From Pseudothermotoga_B sp051235805 (GTDB lineage: Bacteria; Thermotogota; Thermotogae; Thermotogales; DSM-5069), in contig NZ_JBPNXV010000001.1 of NCBI RefSeq assembly GCF_051235805.1, forward strand, positions 124,001-188,000: a stretch of DNA of 64,000 nt, written 5' to 3'. Shown here in pieces: positions 1 through 8,779 of this stretch. Position 1 is the stretch's first letter, and every line of letters starts with the position of its first letter. The position numbers were made by a program, and so were the translations under genes. The notes beneath the pieces are model-generated. The model saw nothing but the letters and a program-made list of their open reading frames with translations, made no database searches and was not told the origin of the DNA.

Positions 1-3000
1 TTGAGTTCGATACCCGTGTCTAAGAAATTCACCGTTACATTCCCTTCGGCGTCTACAGTCTGGTAAGGTATTCTATCTCCAATGAGTATTCTGGCTTCCC
101 TGCCGCTACTTGTGACAATCCTTGGACTAGCGAGCAAATTGTCCAGATTCTTTGAATCACTTGCTTTCGATGAGATCGTGATTGAGGCATTGGGCAAAAA
201 CGATAGAAATCTTTGATAATCAAAGAGACTTATCACGCTTGTTGTGATGTTGAGCTCAGATCCACTCAGGCTCAGCTCAGGATTGGCAGGACCTGGTAAA
301 TCTATCTTAAAAGATAACGATCTTTCCAGCTCGTCGATTAAAGATCTATCGACCAGCCGAGCTTCGATCTCAACTTGTTCAAGAGGCTTAGAGACCTCTT
401 GCATCAGTTTTTCGAGCTCCTCACGTGCCTCTTTGGTCAAACCAGTTACCACCATCAAATTCCTGATGTTGTCCAGATGAACCTTTCCACCGTAGAACTC
501 AACCAATGATTTCGCATTGTCGAGGTTGTGTGGTATCGTGTATATGAATTTTTCTTCTTTTGTAGTGTCAGGAACTGGTTTTGGTTTTACAAATGCCGTG
601 ACATTTTCTGCTTCTACAAATGAATAGCCATACTGTTCTTCAACGAGCCTTTTGAGTTGGTTCCAGCTTATTGAAGAGACGTTCATCGTTATGGTCTCGG
701 TTGGATAATTCACAAAAGCGAGTGATACGCCGAAATTTTCGGCAGCGATCGAGATGACTTCCATGAGTGATGCATCGCTGCATTTGATAGAAATTGTACC
801 ATCTTGGTTTTTCTCCACTTTGATCGGCTGAGCTTGTAGTATCGATAGTTCGGCTTCTTGCCTCAGTTTTTCTGAGAACTCTTCGTATTTCGAAACTGCC
901 TTTTCTACATCCTCAGGTTTCCCTGAAAAAACAACCACTCCGAGTTTTTCATAGACATCAAGCTTCACAGGGATGCCAATCGATTCAAGAAAACTCTGGA
1001 ATTGATCGGTTGCGATTTCTTCTACGTACTGATGTATCTGTACTATCAAAGTGGGCTTAGTCGGCTCGGGGATTTTTTCTTGGACCTGCATTATGAAATC
1101 TTCAGCTCTTTCTACCGCTTCCTTAATCCCATGCAAAATCATCAAACGACCTATCGTGTAGACTTTCACGCTGGTCAAAGTCTCTAAGATACTCGATAGA
1201 TTCTGCATATCCATGTACTCTGGCAACAAAACCAGTGAATAAACTTCACCAGATGGTACTTTCACTCTTTGCTGAATCTCATCGATCAGTTTTTGTGCGC
1301 TTTCTATTCTTTCTTTGGTCCCTTGCAAGATCATCAGTTGGTTTATCGTATAAACCTTCACGCTGGTCAAAGTCTCTAAGATACTCGATAGATTCTGCAT
1401 ATCCATGTACTCTGGGAGTAAAATCAAAGCGTAATTCTCTTTCCCTATCAGTGGTTTGATCTGATCTTCAAGAAATCTCTCAGCCTCAATGACCTTTTCT
1501 TTCTCACCAGAAAGCACGTAGAACACAGCTGTTTCTTCCAAGTCCACACCAAACATCTTCAGAAGGATGAGTTTTGTATCTTCAAGTGGAAGATTTACAA
1601 TCACAGGGACGAGTCTCACAAACGCCTTTGATGCGATCAAGGCATTGAGTCTTTTGATCTCTCCTATGGCTTCTTCAAGATCTTGTTTATCGTAAGAGCT
1701 CATCAGGATCATATCCAAGGACTTTAGATTTGCTTCGATTCTCACAGCGAATCTACTTTCGATTAATGTTTTGACTTCCGAATAGACTTCGTCAGTGAAA
1801 CCTTTCACATCTATGGTTCTGACGAGTCTGTCTTTCACAAAGGTTCTCAAAAAGTTTTTGACTTTGCTGAGTTCTTCATCTGTGCCTGTCGCTTTCAGGA
1901 CATTTTGAACCGAGATGGTTTCAATACCGTATATCTTGCTTATGATCTCTGAAACCTGCGATGCGGTCTCTTCGTCACTGAGGAAGAAGACTTCTGAATA
2001 CTCCAAAGAGTACAAATACTGAATCAGTTGAGCCGCAACAGACCTAACATTTTCTCGCACCTGCGATGGAGCGATTATCAACAGACCATCTTCTGTTTCC
2101 ACAAAGCGCGATTCGGGTATTCCAAATAGTTCACTGAGTAAAGCTCTCAATTGGTTTCGTACCACTTTTGGGACACTCAGTGAATCAATTTCAGCCTTTT
2201 CTAAGAAGCCAAAATCTTGCAAAATCCTTTCTGCTATTTGCAGCTGGAATTCGGAACCAGCTACCTCCAAAACGCCAAAGGGCATCACCAAGACTTCGTA
2301 TCCTGAAATTTTCAGTATCTCAGCGGCTTCTTCAGGGTAGATCACTGTGAACTGTTTTGAAAGAATCTGTGGCTGAGGCTGGAGATCTGTCGGTTGATGT
2401 ACTTTTTCGGCTTCAGACTTTCTGAAGCGCTCTTCGAGCTGATTTACGTAGCTGAGAACCGTCTGGATTGTTTTTGAATCGCCGACGATGATGTATTTGT
2501 TCAAACCTTCAAGGAGGTTGAAATCAAATTTATAAACCTTTTTGAGTGATTCGAGCAACTTTGTTACGTCTTCAGTTGGTGCTGAAACGGTGATCTCCCT
2601 TGTGACAGACGGTGGGGCTATCGAGAGTATTCTGGCTATCAACTCTTGCTCGTATATATCACCATAGACGAACAGTACGGCTTTGTTTGGCAGATACGTC
2701 ATGACCGTTGTCGGAGAAAGAACTTTTTGCAACCTTTCAACCAACTCTTGGTCTTTCACATCGTATATTCCCCAAAATTGGGCGAATCTTGAAGAGATCT
2801 CACTTTTAGTGCCAATGTGTAACGTGCCGTCTGGCATATAGCTGTAAGCAAGTGGTTCTGATCCAACCTTAACCGTTAAGAGTATGTTTCTCAAGGCTTC
2901 TTCCGGGGTTATCTGAGAGAGCTTCAAAGACAGCTTGATTGTCTTGACAGAATCTGATACAACCACGTTCATCTTCAGCTCTTCTGCGAGGAACTTAACG

Positions 3001-3416
3001 GCGGTCTCTAAGTTGCTGATGTCGGTCAAAACAAGATCTACGAGTTTTTCAGAACTCTTAAAGGTTACTTTAAGTACTTTACCCACGATCTCTATTTCTG
3101 GTTGTGTTGGTACCAAAAGTTGGAAGATGATCAATGATCCTTGATAGGTACCTATACCCCTCAATGAATCAACCGGTCCATAAGCAACTGGCAGAAAGAA
3201 CGGAGAGTTTGTTAAAGCCACATCTTTCAGGTGCACTGATACCAAGGAGCCGGCGGCATTCTTCTCGACAAAGAGGTTATTCTTGTCCAAGACAGCGTCA
3301 GTTTCAATTTTGAAACTCACCCTGCCTTTTTCAAATGATGGCACTATGGCTCTGATTTCTGCTCCAAGTAATACAACTGTCAAAACCAGGAGCAAGAAGA
3401 CGAGAATTTTCTTCAT
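1..3416 (-). CDS. pilQ: Secretin (PilQ/GspD family), 3' end cut by window edge
   Basis: Outer-membrane secretin of a type IV pilus or type II secretion machine: the ring through which the fibre or substrate leaves. An uninterrupted reading frame of 1138 codons begins at ATG 3416 (MKKILVFLLL..., a signal peptide ending near LLGAE) and runs off the left edge. Most of the length is a chain of repeated 60-70 residue secretin N-type domains; one unit is duplicated (1165-1415). The last residues inside the window are the start of the conserved secretin domain (LLASPRIVTSSGREARILIG, then IPYQTVDAEG and FLDTGIEL), so only the barrel end is missing. At well over 1138 residues it is much longer than PilQ or GspD of proteobacteria. 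Last gene of the pilMNOPQ-like operon, 12 bases after the PilP-like gene. PilQ versus GspD naming is not decided by sequence. Confidence 0.9.
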   Translation of the reverse strand, partial: MKKILVFLLLVLTVVLLGAEIRAIVPSFEKGRVSFKIETDAVLDKNNLFVEKNAAGSLVSVHLKDVALTNSPFFLPVAYGPVDSLRGIGTYQGSLIIFQLLVPTQPEIEIVGKVLKVTFKSSEKLVDLVLTDISNLETAVKFLAEELKMNVVVSDSVKTIKLSLKLSQITPEEALRNILLTVKVGSEPLAYSYMPDGTLHIGTKSEISSRFAQFWGIYDVKDQELVERLQKVLSPTTVMTYLPNKAVLFVYGDIYEQELIARILSIAPPSVTREITVSAPTEDVTKLLESLKKVYKFDFNLLEGLNKYIIVGDSKTIQTVLSYVNQLEERFRKSEAEKVHQPTDLQPQPQILSKQFTVIYPEEAAEILKISGYEVLVMPFGVLEVAGSEFQLQIAERILQDFGFLEKAEIDSLSVPKVVRNQLRALLSELFGIPESRFVETEDGLLIIAPSQVRENVRSVAAQLIQYLYSLEYSEVFFLSDEETASQVSEIISKIYGIETISVQNVLKATGTDEELSKVKNFLRTFVKDRLVRTIDVKGFTDEVYSEVKTLIESRFAVRIEANLKSLDMILMSSYDKQDLEEAIGEIKRLNALIASKAFVRLVPVIVNLPLEDTKLILLKMFGVDLEETAVFYVLSGEKEKVIEAERFLEDQIKPLIGKENYALILLPEYMDMQNLSSILETLTSVKVYTINQLMILQGTKERIESAQKLIDEIQQRVKVPSGEVYSLVLLPEYMDMQNLSSILETLTSVKVYTIGRLMILHGIKEAVERAEDFIMQVQEKIPEPTKPTLIVQIHQYVEEIATDQFQSFLESIGIPVKLDVYEKLGVVVFSGKPEDVEKAVSKYEEFSEKLRQEAELSILQAQPIKVEKNQDGTISIKCSDASLMEVISIAAENFGVSLAFVNYPTETITMNVSSISWNQLKRLVEEQYGYSFVEAENVTAFVKPKPVPDTTKEEKFIYTIPHNLDNAKSLVEFYGGKVHLDNIRNLMVVTGLTKEAREELEKLMQEVSKPLEQVEIEARLVDRSLIDELERSLSFKIDLPGPANPELSLSGSELNITTSVISLFDYQRFLSFLPNASITISSKASDSKNLDNLLASPRIVTSSGREARILIGDRIPYQTVDAEGNVTVNFLDTGIEL
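1165..1415 (-). repeat. Two identical 59-base segments, 192 bases apart, inside the secretin gene
   Basis: Positions 1165-1223 and 1357-1415 are identical over 59 bases. The offset of 192 bases is exactly 64 codons, so the copies encode the same stretch (PEYMDMQNLSSILETLTSVK) of two consecutive N-domains. The flanks have diverged. This looks like a recent in-frame domain duplication or gene conversion. Confidence 0.9.
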
Positions 3417-3428
3417 GCGAACTCCCCC

Positions 3429-3905
3429 TCACCTTATTGTATACAGATTTCCCGTCTGAAGATCAAGTACAGCAACGGCAAAACTGGTCACGTGAAGAAT
3501 CAGATACCTACCATCTAACATGTCATTTAGTGCTCTTCTCTGAATCTGATTTTGATTCACCAATAGAATTGCTCTTTCAACTTCTCCTTTGAGATAACCT
3601 GCAAACTTGTACCCTGATAGTGGTTCTATGGACGAAAGTATACTGGCGTTGAGTTTTTCCTCATCAAAGTGCAATCTGTATGGCTTAAATGGATCGATCT
3701 CTTGTGTGGTGAGTTGTAAGAGCATCGATATTCTGCTCAGATCTTCGCTCCTAAGCCTTCTCCTCATTGGCGTAACCTGCTGTGTTGGCTGTGGTTTAGA
3801 CACAGATGTGGGTTTAGTACCTTTCCCGTAGAAGAACAAAAAGTATATGGCTACGCTCCACACACCGATTAAAAGAATGATGAAGAAAAGTATTCTTTTG
3901 TTCAT
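3429..3905 (-). CDS. PilP-like pilus assembly protein
   Basis: A 158-residue protein with an N-terminal membrane anchor (about residues 5-27), a short Pro/Thr-rich linker (TKPTSVSKPQPTQQVTP) and a small C-terminal domain that ends in beta-strand-like sequence (VAVLDLQTGNLYTIR). This architecture and its place between the PilO-like gene and the secretin match PilP, which bridges the inner-membrane PilNO complex and the secretin. It lacks a lipobox cysteine, unlike classical PilP lipoproteins. The start ATG overlaps the stop of the PilO-like gene by 4 bases. Identification rests mostly on gene order. Confidence 0.6.
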   Translation of the reverse strand: MNKRILFFIILLIGVWSVAIYFLFFYGKGTKPTSVSKPQPTQQVTPMRRRLRSEDLSRISMLLQLTTQEIDPFKPYRLHFDEEKLNASILSSIEPLSGYKFAGYLKGEVERAILLVNQNQIQRRALNDMLDGRYLILHVTSFAVAVLDLQTGNLYTIR

Positions 3906-4372
3906 TCGACCATCACACCCGTTAAAACGATTTTGAACCTAACCGATCCTTCGTTTGTAATTCCAGGGATGTCAACAGGAACCCTCAAATTGTTCGTCAC
4001 ATTCATTGATTTGATGTTCAGATTGGCTGAGTTCAGAATTGCTACCAAAACGCGTGAGAAGACCTCGGAACTCGTTTCGCCTTGAAGAACATACGTTCCG
4101 TCCTTCTCAATAGAAAAATCGAGGTTCACTGTTCTTGCCAGTTCTTTTATTTCATCGAGTCTCATTCTTGGCTGAATGATCTTTTCGAGTGTATCGATGT
4201 ACTCCCTCTTTGCCGTGATGTTTTTATCCAGTTCCGCCATTCTGAAGAGTTCGTCGTCTATCTTCTTGACAAATGTGTTGAACCTCAGATAATCGTAAAC
4301 GTCAAAATAAGCCGCTAATGCTAAAAAAATCAAAATTGACAGGATAATGGCCATTTTGCGTGGCATCGTCAT
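3902..4372 (-). CDS. pilO: PilO/GspM-like assembly protein
   Basis: 156 residues: short cytoplasmic tail, one transmembrane helix (about residues 8-26), a coiled-coil stretch (residues 33-70) and a C-terminal periplasmic domain with a ferredoxin-like alpha/beta pattern. This is the PilO/GspM plan, in which the coiled coil pairs with PilN. It overlaps the PilN gene upstream and the PilP-like gene downstream by 4 bases each, so translation is probably coupled. Sequence similarity to PilO is low in general; topology and position carry the call. Confidence 0.7.
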   Translation of the reverse strand: MTMPRKMAIILSILIFLALAAYFDVYDYLRFNTFVKKIDDELFRMAELDKNITAKREYIDTLEKIIQPRMRLDEIKELARTVNLDFSIEKDGTYVLQGETSSEVFSRVLVAILNSANLNIKSMNVTNNLRVPVDIPGITNEGSVRFKIVLTGVMVE

Positions 4373-4959
4373 CGCCCACCTTGGAGAGTGATCTTTGTCA
4401 ACCTCATTGAAAGAAAACTCATAGAGGTATCATAATCAACTATCTTGCTCACTTTGTAACCAAGTTCCGCGAGTTTCTGAAAAATTCTTTCAGCCCTTGA
4501 TTCCTTCTCAGGTGTGTAAAGCTCAAAAAAGGTCAAAATCAGTTGATTATCGAGACTGATCTGCGAAAGCATCATCCAGTCATCGCTTTTATTACCCCAA
4601 AGATTCAAGAGTTCTTTGATGTGATTGCTGCCGTTTTCGTAACTGGTTAAGTGAGTCTCGAGTACATCGATTCTGTCTTGCAATCTTTTGCTCTGAGTGT
4701 AGAGACTTTGATTTCTCGTAATAATGTTGTTCAACTGATCTTTGAGCTGAGAGGTCTTCAAAGTGATTTGATACTTCTGTAAAACATAACTATGTTGTGA
4801 ACGAAGAGAGTTCATGACAGATTGTTTGTAGAATTCCGTGGTGAATCTAACCGCTATGACGGGTGATATAAGAGCGGCTAAGAGTACCAAAAAGGAAGAC
4901 AATTTGAGTACTTGTTTCTTACGCCTGTACAAGTTTATTCTTTCCAAATTCAGCACCAC
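4369..4959 (-). CDS. pilN: PilN-like assembly protein
   Basis: 196 residues. The N-terminus has the pattern typical of PilN (LERINLYRRKK, compare INLLP-R), the segment that binds the groove of PilM, followed by a transmembrane helix (about 20-38), a coiled coil (about 50-110) and a periplasmic domain. The start lies inside the end of pilM (41-base overlap), an unusually deep overlap, but the INL motif lies directly after this ATG and supports it. With PilM, PilO and PilP it forms the inner-membrane platform of the machine. Confidence 0.75.
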   Translation of the reverse strand: MVLNLERINLYRRKKQVLKLSSFLVLLAALISPVIAVRFTTEFYKQSVMNSLRSQHSYVLQKYQITLKTSQLKDQLNNIITRNQSLYTQSKRLQDRIDVLETHLTSYENGSNHIKELLNLWGNKSDDWMMLSQISLDNQLILTFFELYTPEKESRAERIFQKLAELGYKVSKIVDYDTSMSFLSMRLTKITLQGGR

Positions 4960-5905
4960 CCCTCACAAATACTCCAAGCACTCCAACACCAGCTTCGGCT
5001 GATTTCAAAGAGAACTTTGCATCTTCTACTTTTCCTTGAAAGGTTTCGAACTGGTTGAAAGCCTTCACGTAAAAACTCGTCAAAGCGGGAGGATCACATA
5101 GGATATAGAATTTTGAAACTTCTCTTATCGACGTGCCAGACAAAACACTGTTCAGAAGAAATATCGTTTCACGTTCAACGCTGTAAGGTAGATCTGCCAA
5201 GAAAGAATTCACCATGGATGAAATATTTGAAGATTCAAATGCTTCAGAACTCTTGTGAATGTCTTCAACAGAGAAACCTGTTTCTTCTGCCAAGATGTCG
5301 ATCATTTCCCATGTTGAGTAAGCAAAGGTTCTAACTGCTACAGGAATCTTCGATATGAGTATTATCACTGCTGCGTACTCTGGTGTGAAGAGTAACAAGA
5401 CACAAGTGGACGTAGTAGCAATCTCTGCTATTTCAAGGTACTTGAAGGGATCTGGTAGAACTACATCTGGCTCAGAGAAACCCGCTTGAGTGATCGTAGA
5501 TATGATTTCGTTCACATCTTTTTGCTTGGAAACGATAACAAGCATTTTTCTAACAGGAGTTCTGATCGTCTCGACAACGATTTCGTTACTCGGCAGGTTC
5601 AATAGCCTCGAGACTTCAGTTCGTGCATACTCTCTGTCATCTCTCGGTTTCAACCCACCTGGTGCATCCACTGTGTAGAACAAGAGATTTTCGTTGGGGA
5701 AATTCACAGCCACAATGTCTTCAACGTCAGGTCTTATCCTTTTTGCAAGTTCAGCAAGTTTTTTGGATGGATCTTCATTCTCTTTGTTTTCAACATAAAA
5801 ACTCTCTGTCAAAGTCAGTATGCCTCTTGATTTTCTGCCTCTTGCAAGTGAAATGTATCTTTTGGTGATGTCTATTGCTGTGATGATTTTATGAAAGATC
5901 TGCAT
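4919..5905 (-). CDS. pilM: PilM-like actin-fold ATPase of the pilus platform
   Basis: 328 residues without membrane segments. Residues 8-20 (TAIDITKRYISLA) resemble the first phosphate loop of actin-like PilM (xxDIGxxxxK). PilM is a cytoplasmic actin/FtsA-fold protein that binds ATP and the N-terminal tail of PilN. The sequence is divergent: the usual glycine after the DI is replaced by threonine, so nucleotide binding may be altered. It is the first of the four contiguous platform genes, 4 bases after the pilin-like gene. Confidence 0.75.
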   Translation of the reverse strand: MQIFHKIITAIDITKRYISLARGRKSRGILTLTESFYVENKENEDPSKKLAELAKRIRPDVEDIVAVNFPNENLLFYTVDAPGGLKPRDDREYARTEVSRLLNLPSNEIVVETIRTPVRKMLVIVSKQKDVNEIISTITQAGFSEPDVVLPDPFKYLEIAEIATTSTCVLLLFTPEYAAVIILISKIPVAVRTFAYSTWEMIDILAEETGFSVEDIHKSSEAFESSNISSMVNSFLADLPYSVERETIFLLNSVLSGTSIREVSKFYILCDPPALTSFYVKAFNQFETFQGKVEDAKFSLKSAEAGVGVLGVFVRGGAEFGKNKLVQA

Positions 5906-5909
5906 CGCA

Positions 5910-6305
5910 TCACCTCTTTATATTTATCTTCGTCACAACAGGTGGAAAGGTCATTGTCCAGTCAGCTGTCTCAACTGTTCCAGCTCTGAGAACACCGTTT
6001 GGTGAGGTCACGATGGTTGGATAATCTTTGGCTTTCACTTTGACTTGGCTGTTTGTCTCTAAAGATATGGTCTTCGGTGATCCCTTTACCGGTATCGCCT
6101 TGATCACCAAAGTGCCTTTGTGCTGAGCAACGGTAACAGTTCCAGGAATTTCACCATCAACCCAATCCAAAGCTTTGAATACAGCACATTTGGCATAATA
6201 TGGTTCTATCTGCTTTTGCACGTCACTCAACCAAGAGATACCATATACCATCGTACACAGAAAACCAGCGACGACTAGAAGTTTTATCAGCGATTCTATG
6301 AGCAG
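5910..6305 (-). CDS. Pilin-like (minor pseudopilin) protein, probable CTG start
   Basis: The reading frame contains LLIESLIKLLVVAGF, which resembles the type IV pilin/pseudopilin N-terminus with glutamate at position 5, followed by about 100 polar, beta-rich residues. The first ATG (6251) falls inside this hydrophobic segment and would destroy it. In frame upstream there is no ATG, GTG or TTG before the stop codon at 6314-6312, which is also the pilC stop. A Shine-Dalgarno sequence (AAGGTGAG, within pilC's last codons) sits about 6 bases before CTG 6305, the best start. A prepilin leader with a G/A cleavage site is then missing, so processing by PilD is doubtful. Alternatives are an error in the sequence or an uncleaved membrane anchor. 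Confidence 0.55.
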   Translation of the reverse strand: MLIESLIKLLVVAGFLCTMVYGISWLSDVQKQIEPYYAKCAVFKALDWVDGEIPGTVTVAQHKGTLVIKAIPVKGSPKTISLETNSQVKVKAKDYPTIVTSPNGVLRAGTVETADWTMTFPPVVTKINIKR

Positions 6306-6311
6306 ACTCGC

Positions 6312-7505
6312 TCACCTTCCTATAGTCTGCTGCAGCTGGAAGATAGTGCTGTACATCGTAAAAGCCATGAATGCGATAAATCCACCCACACCGGCGATCA
6401 GCATCGGTTCGATCAATGAAACCAGTTTCTTCACACCTACTCTCACTTGATCTTCATAGAAATCTGCCACCTTTGCCAACACTTCTTCAAGTTTACCTGT
6501 TTCTTCGCCTGTGCCAACCAGTTCGTAGACAATCTGTGGGAAGAGACCAGCTTCGATCATCGCCTGCCTCAAACTGGCACCTTCTTTGACTCTATCGCTC
6601 ACCAATTTACTTCTCTTGACAAGTCGAGGATTGTTCGATGCCGCTGCTGCCATCTCAACCGCCTTTGTCAAAAGCACACCACTGCCTGTCAAGACCGAAA
6701 GCGTTCTACAGAAACGCTCAATGCCCATCATATTTCGCAGTTTGGCTGCTGGGGGGAAGAGGGTTGCAAGCAACTCTTTCAGGTACATTGAAAACCTCGT
6801 TTTCATAAAGATGATCAGACCTACAGCAATAAGGGCAGCTGTTATGAGTGATCCAAGCCAATGCCGGCTCAGAAAGCCGTTCACATTCATTAGAAAGCTC
6901 ACTATACCTGAAGTTGGTATACTACCAAAGGCACCTATCAATCTTGGGAGTATGTAGAAAGATATAATAAAGATAACACCTATTGCGAAGATCAGAACGA
7001 AAATCGGGTATGCCATCGCTGACTTCACTTCATCTTGCAAACGTTTCGATGCCTCGTAGAAATCAGCCGCCTTTTCCAGTGACTTGTCCAGTACGCCTCC
7101 TTCTTCACCGGCAGAGACCAAGTTTATAAAGATCGAATCAAAAACGCGTTCATTTCTCAAGGCTTCAGAAAAAGTGGAACCTGTCTCCAAGGAAACCACA
7201 AGATGGTTGATTATCTTTCGAAATCTGCTCGAGAAAACCAACTGGTTTGAAAGTATCGCAAGAGCATCTTTTATTCTCACACCTGCGCCCACCATGGTCG
7301 AGAGCTGTCTTGAGAAAATGACCAGTTCGGCGAGCGATATACCAAAGAGGATTCGTTCTCTCTTCGTGGAAACTTGCTGAACTTTTAGTACGGCATACTG
7401 TCTTTTCTTGAGCAGATCAATGATTTGCGATTCATTATCAGCTTCCAAAACCCCACTGACCCGCTTGCCGGTTTTGTCGATGGCAGTATATCTGTAGTAA
7501 GGCAT
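6312..7505 (-). CDS. pilC: Inner-membrane platform protein PilC/GspF
   Basis: 397 residues, the usual length of PilC/GspF. The N-terminus YYRYTAIDKTGKRVSGVLEA is the conserved GspF start. It carries two copies of the T2SS-F domain (about 65-190 and 265-390), each with a conserved GEETGKLEEVL-type motif (GEEGGVLDKSL, then GTGEETGKLEEVL), and three transmembrane helices near 165-190, 215-235 and 365-390. It binds the assembly ATPase and the platform. First gene of the operon; the cognate GspE/PilB ATPase, retraction ATPase and prepilin peptidase are not in the window. Confidence 0.92.
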   Translation of the reverse strand: MPYYRYTAIDKTGKRVSGVLEADNESQIIDLLKKRQYAVLKVQQVSTKRERILFGISLAELVIFSRQLSTMVGAGVRIKDALAILSNQLVFSSRFRKIINHLVVSLETGSTFSEALRNERVFDSIFINLVSAGEEGGVLDKSLEKAADFYEASKRLQDEVKSAMAYPIFVLIFAIGVIFIISFYILPRLIGAFGSIPTSGIVSFLMNVNGFLSRHWLGSLITAALIAVGLIIFMKTRFSMYLKELLATLFPPAAKLRNMMGIERFCRTLSVLTGSGVLLTKAVEMAAAASNNPRLVKRSKLVSDRVKEGASLRQAMIEAGLFPQIVYELVGTGEETGKLEEVLAKVADFYEDQVRVGVKKLVSLIEPMLIAGVGGFIAFMAFTMYSTIFQLQQTIGR

Positions 7506-7528
7506 TCACGTTCACCCTCTTGTTTTAT

Positions 7529-7537
7529 AGTATACCA
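7529..7537 (-). promoter_or_regulatory. Extended -10 promoter of the pil operon
   Basis: On the minus strand the sequence is TGGTATACT, an extended -10 element 24 bases before the pilC start; no good -35 is visible, as expected for an extended -10. A GAGGGTGA ribosome binding site follows. A second, weaker candidate lies further upstream near 7600-7632 (TTGATG, 17 bases, AATAAT on the minus strand). Apart from these and the terminator at 7830-7854, I see nothing in the 7506-7892 gap. Confidence 0.55.
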
Positions 7538-7829
7538 CTGAAGTCGCAGGAGGAAGCGCACAAGATCAAACATTTTCATTTGTTCATCAGAAATCTCGAG
7601 TTGGTGATGAATTATTCTATCATTTAATTTAATCATCAAATGTGTTATTTTGATATCCTGCCACTGCCAAGTTCATGAGGAGAATCTATTTTTTTTGATT
7701 GTAATTTCATTGTAATCGTGCTGTTTTTGAAGATCAAAACTGTGCATACAAAAGAAGGAAGAACAGTCTTTGGACTCACTCGTATTCTTTTTCAACCATC
7801 TGAAATGAGACTACTGACCATTCTGGTCC

Positions 7830-7854
7830 AAAAAGCGTAGCCTTTGGAGCTACG
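7830..7854 (-). terminator. Rho-independent terminator of the secreted-protein gene
   Basis: Read on the minus strand: stem CGTAGC / GCTACG with a 7-base loop, then C and five T. It lies about 40 bases past the stop of the gene at 7893-8414. Confidence 0.7.
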
Positions 7855-7892
7855 AGAAGATTCAATTTCTTTGAGTCGTTTGTTGAGTTTTT

Positions 7893-8414
7893 TCACTTTC
7901 TCCTGATTTGAGTAATTGCGTTTGCCGCACCTTCTAATGAGAACTCAAAGTGGACAAGCCCTTGACCGTACCAGTCCAATTCAACAATGAGCTTCCTGTG
8001 TAGGAGTATTTTTTGTATTATCTCCATTGTGTTTTCGAAAAGTAGCAACTTGGAACCAAATTGTGTGAGAAACTTTGCATACACTGGCTGAGAATTGTCC
8101 CATTTTATCCTTGTGGTTATAACTTCGTAGCCATCCACTATGGATCCTCCCACTATATTGGGTCTAACGTTAAAACTTATGTACACCCATTCTTCTTTTC
8201 CTTGTCTTGCGACAACTATCGAGGCTTGCGTTTTTTCATAAGGAAAGGACATCTTCTCGATTGGAGAAACTGATGGTGAAAGGGCATACCAAGTGATCTT
8301 TTCAGTCATCGGATCTTTCCTGTTTGTTGTAGTCCATGTGTTCTGAGCAAGGACCAGTTGAGCAAGAAGCGTTAGAATAGAAATGAATATGACTATTACA
8401 TTTCTCTTCATCAT
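7893..8414 (-). CDS. Small secreted protein of unknown function (VasI-like pattern)
   Basis: 173 residues with a Sec signal peptide (two ATG, KR, a hydrophobic run, cleavage probably after VLAQ). The mature part starts NTWTTTNRKDPMTEKITW and ends with a pattern of basic, aromatic and glycine positions (TRIKWDNSQPVYAKF... LVHFEFSLEGAANAITQIRR) that resembles the small secreted VasI-type family, in which a W-x-x-x-K-x-P-x-x-D start is also common. That resemblance is by eye and weak. It is a single-gene unit with its own terminator; a possible promoter upstream on the minus strand is TTACGA, 18 bases, TAAGAT (about 8462-8491). Exported location is well supported; function is unknown. Confidence 0.75.
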   Translation of the reverse strand: MMKRNVIVIFISILTLLAQLVLAQNTWTTTNRKDPMTEKITWYALSPSVSPIEKMSFPYEKTQASIVVARQGKEEWVYISFNVRPNIVGGSIVDGYEVITTRIKWDNSQPVYAKFLTQFGSKLLLFENTMEIIQKILLHRKLIVELDWYGQGLVHFEFSLEGAANAITQIRRK

Positions 8415-8651
8415 AATCCCCCCTGTTTTGAAGTGTCCGCAAATCCCTTACTTACTATCTTACACCAACCTTTGCTCTTTTCGTAAGTCATCTTGCATAC
8501 TCTTATAGAGGATAGAAGCAAACTATAGCCGGGAGATGAAAGTGCCTGAGATAGGAATCTGCCAGCTGGAAGCTATCAGTGGTTTTTAATTGCTGTGTTT
8601 TTCTGTTAATTGATATGCGAATGTTACAAAGTACATGAATTGTAACGTTTA

Positions 8652-8736
8652 ATACACGTGTATGAAAGAGTAATGACATGAAAGTCATCTCAAAGAAATG
8701 TAAATCAGATAAAATTCTTTCGCAGATGTCTATAAT
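8652..8736 (+). promoter_or_regulatory. Regulatory region before tctC: palindrome, inverted repeat and -10
   Basis: The 8415-8779 gap has no gene. It holds a perfect 12-base palindrome ATACACGTGTAT (8652-8663), an inverted repeat ATGAC-6-GTCAT (8673-8688) and a consensus TATAAT at 8731-8736, about 45 bases before the tctC start. The -35 region is poor. The two symmetric elements directly upstream of the -10 are candidate regulator sites; no regulator gene is adjacent. The rest of the gap, about 8500-8650, shows nothing. Confidence 0.45.
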
Positions 8737-8779
8737 CAGAGAATACATCAAAAAATTATTTTTTGGGGAGGTGTGATGG

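Noticed and set aside
6312..6314. Fusion of pilC and the pilin-like protein by readthrough of TGA
   Set aside because: The two genes are in the same frame across the TGA, so readthrough would give a fusion, but a separate pilin-like protein with its own ribosome binding site is simpler. No sign of recoding such as a special hairpin is seen.
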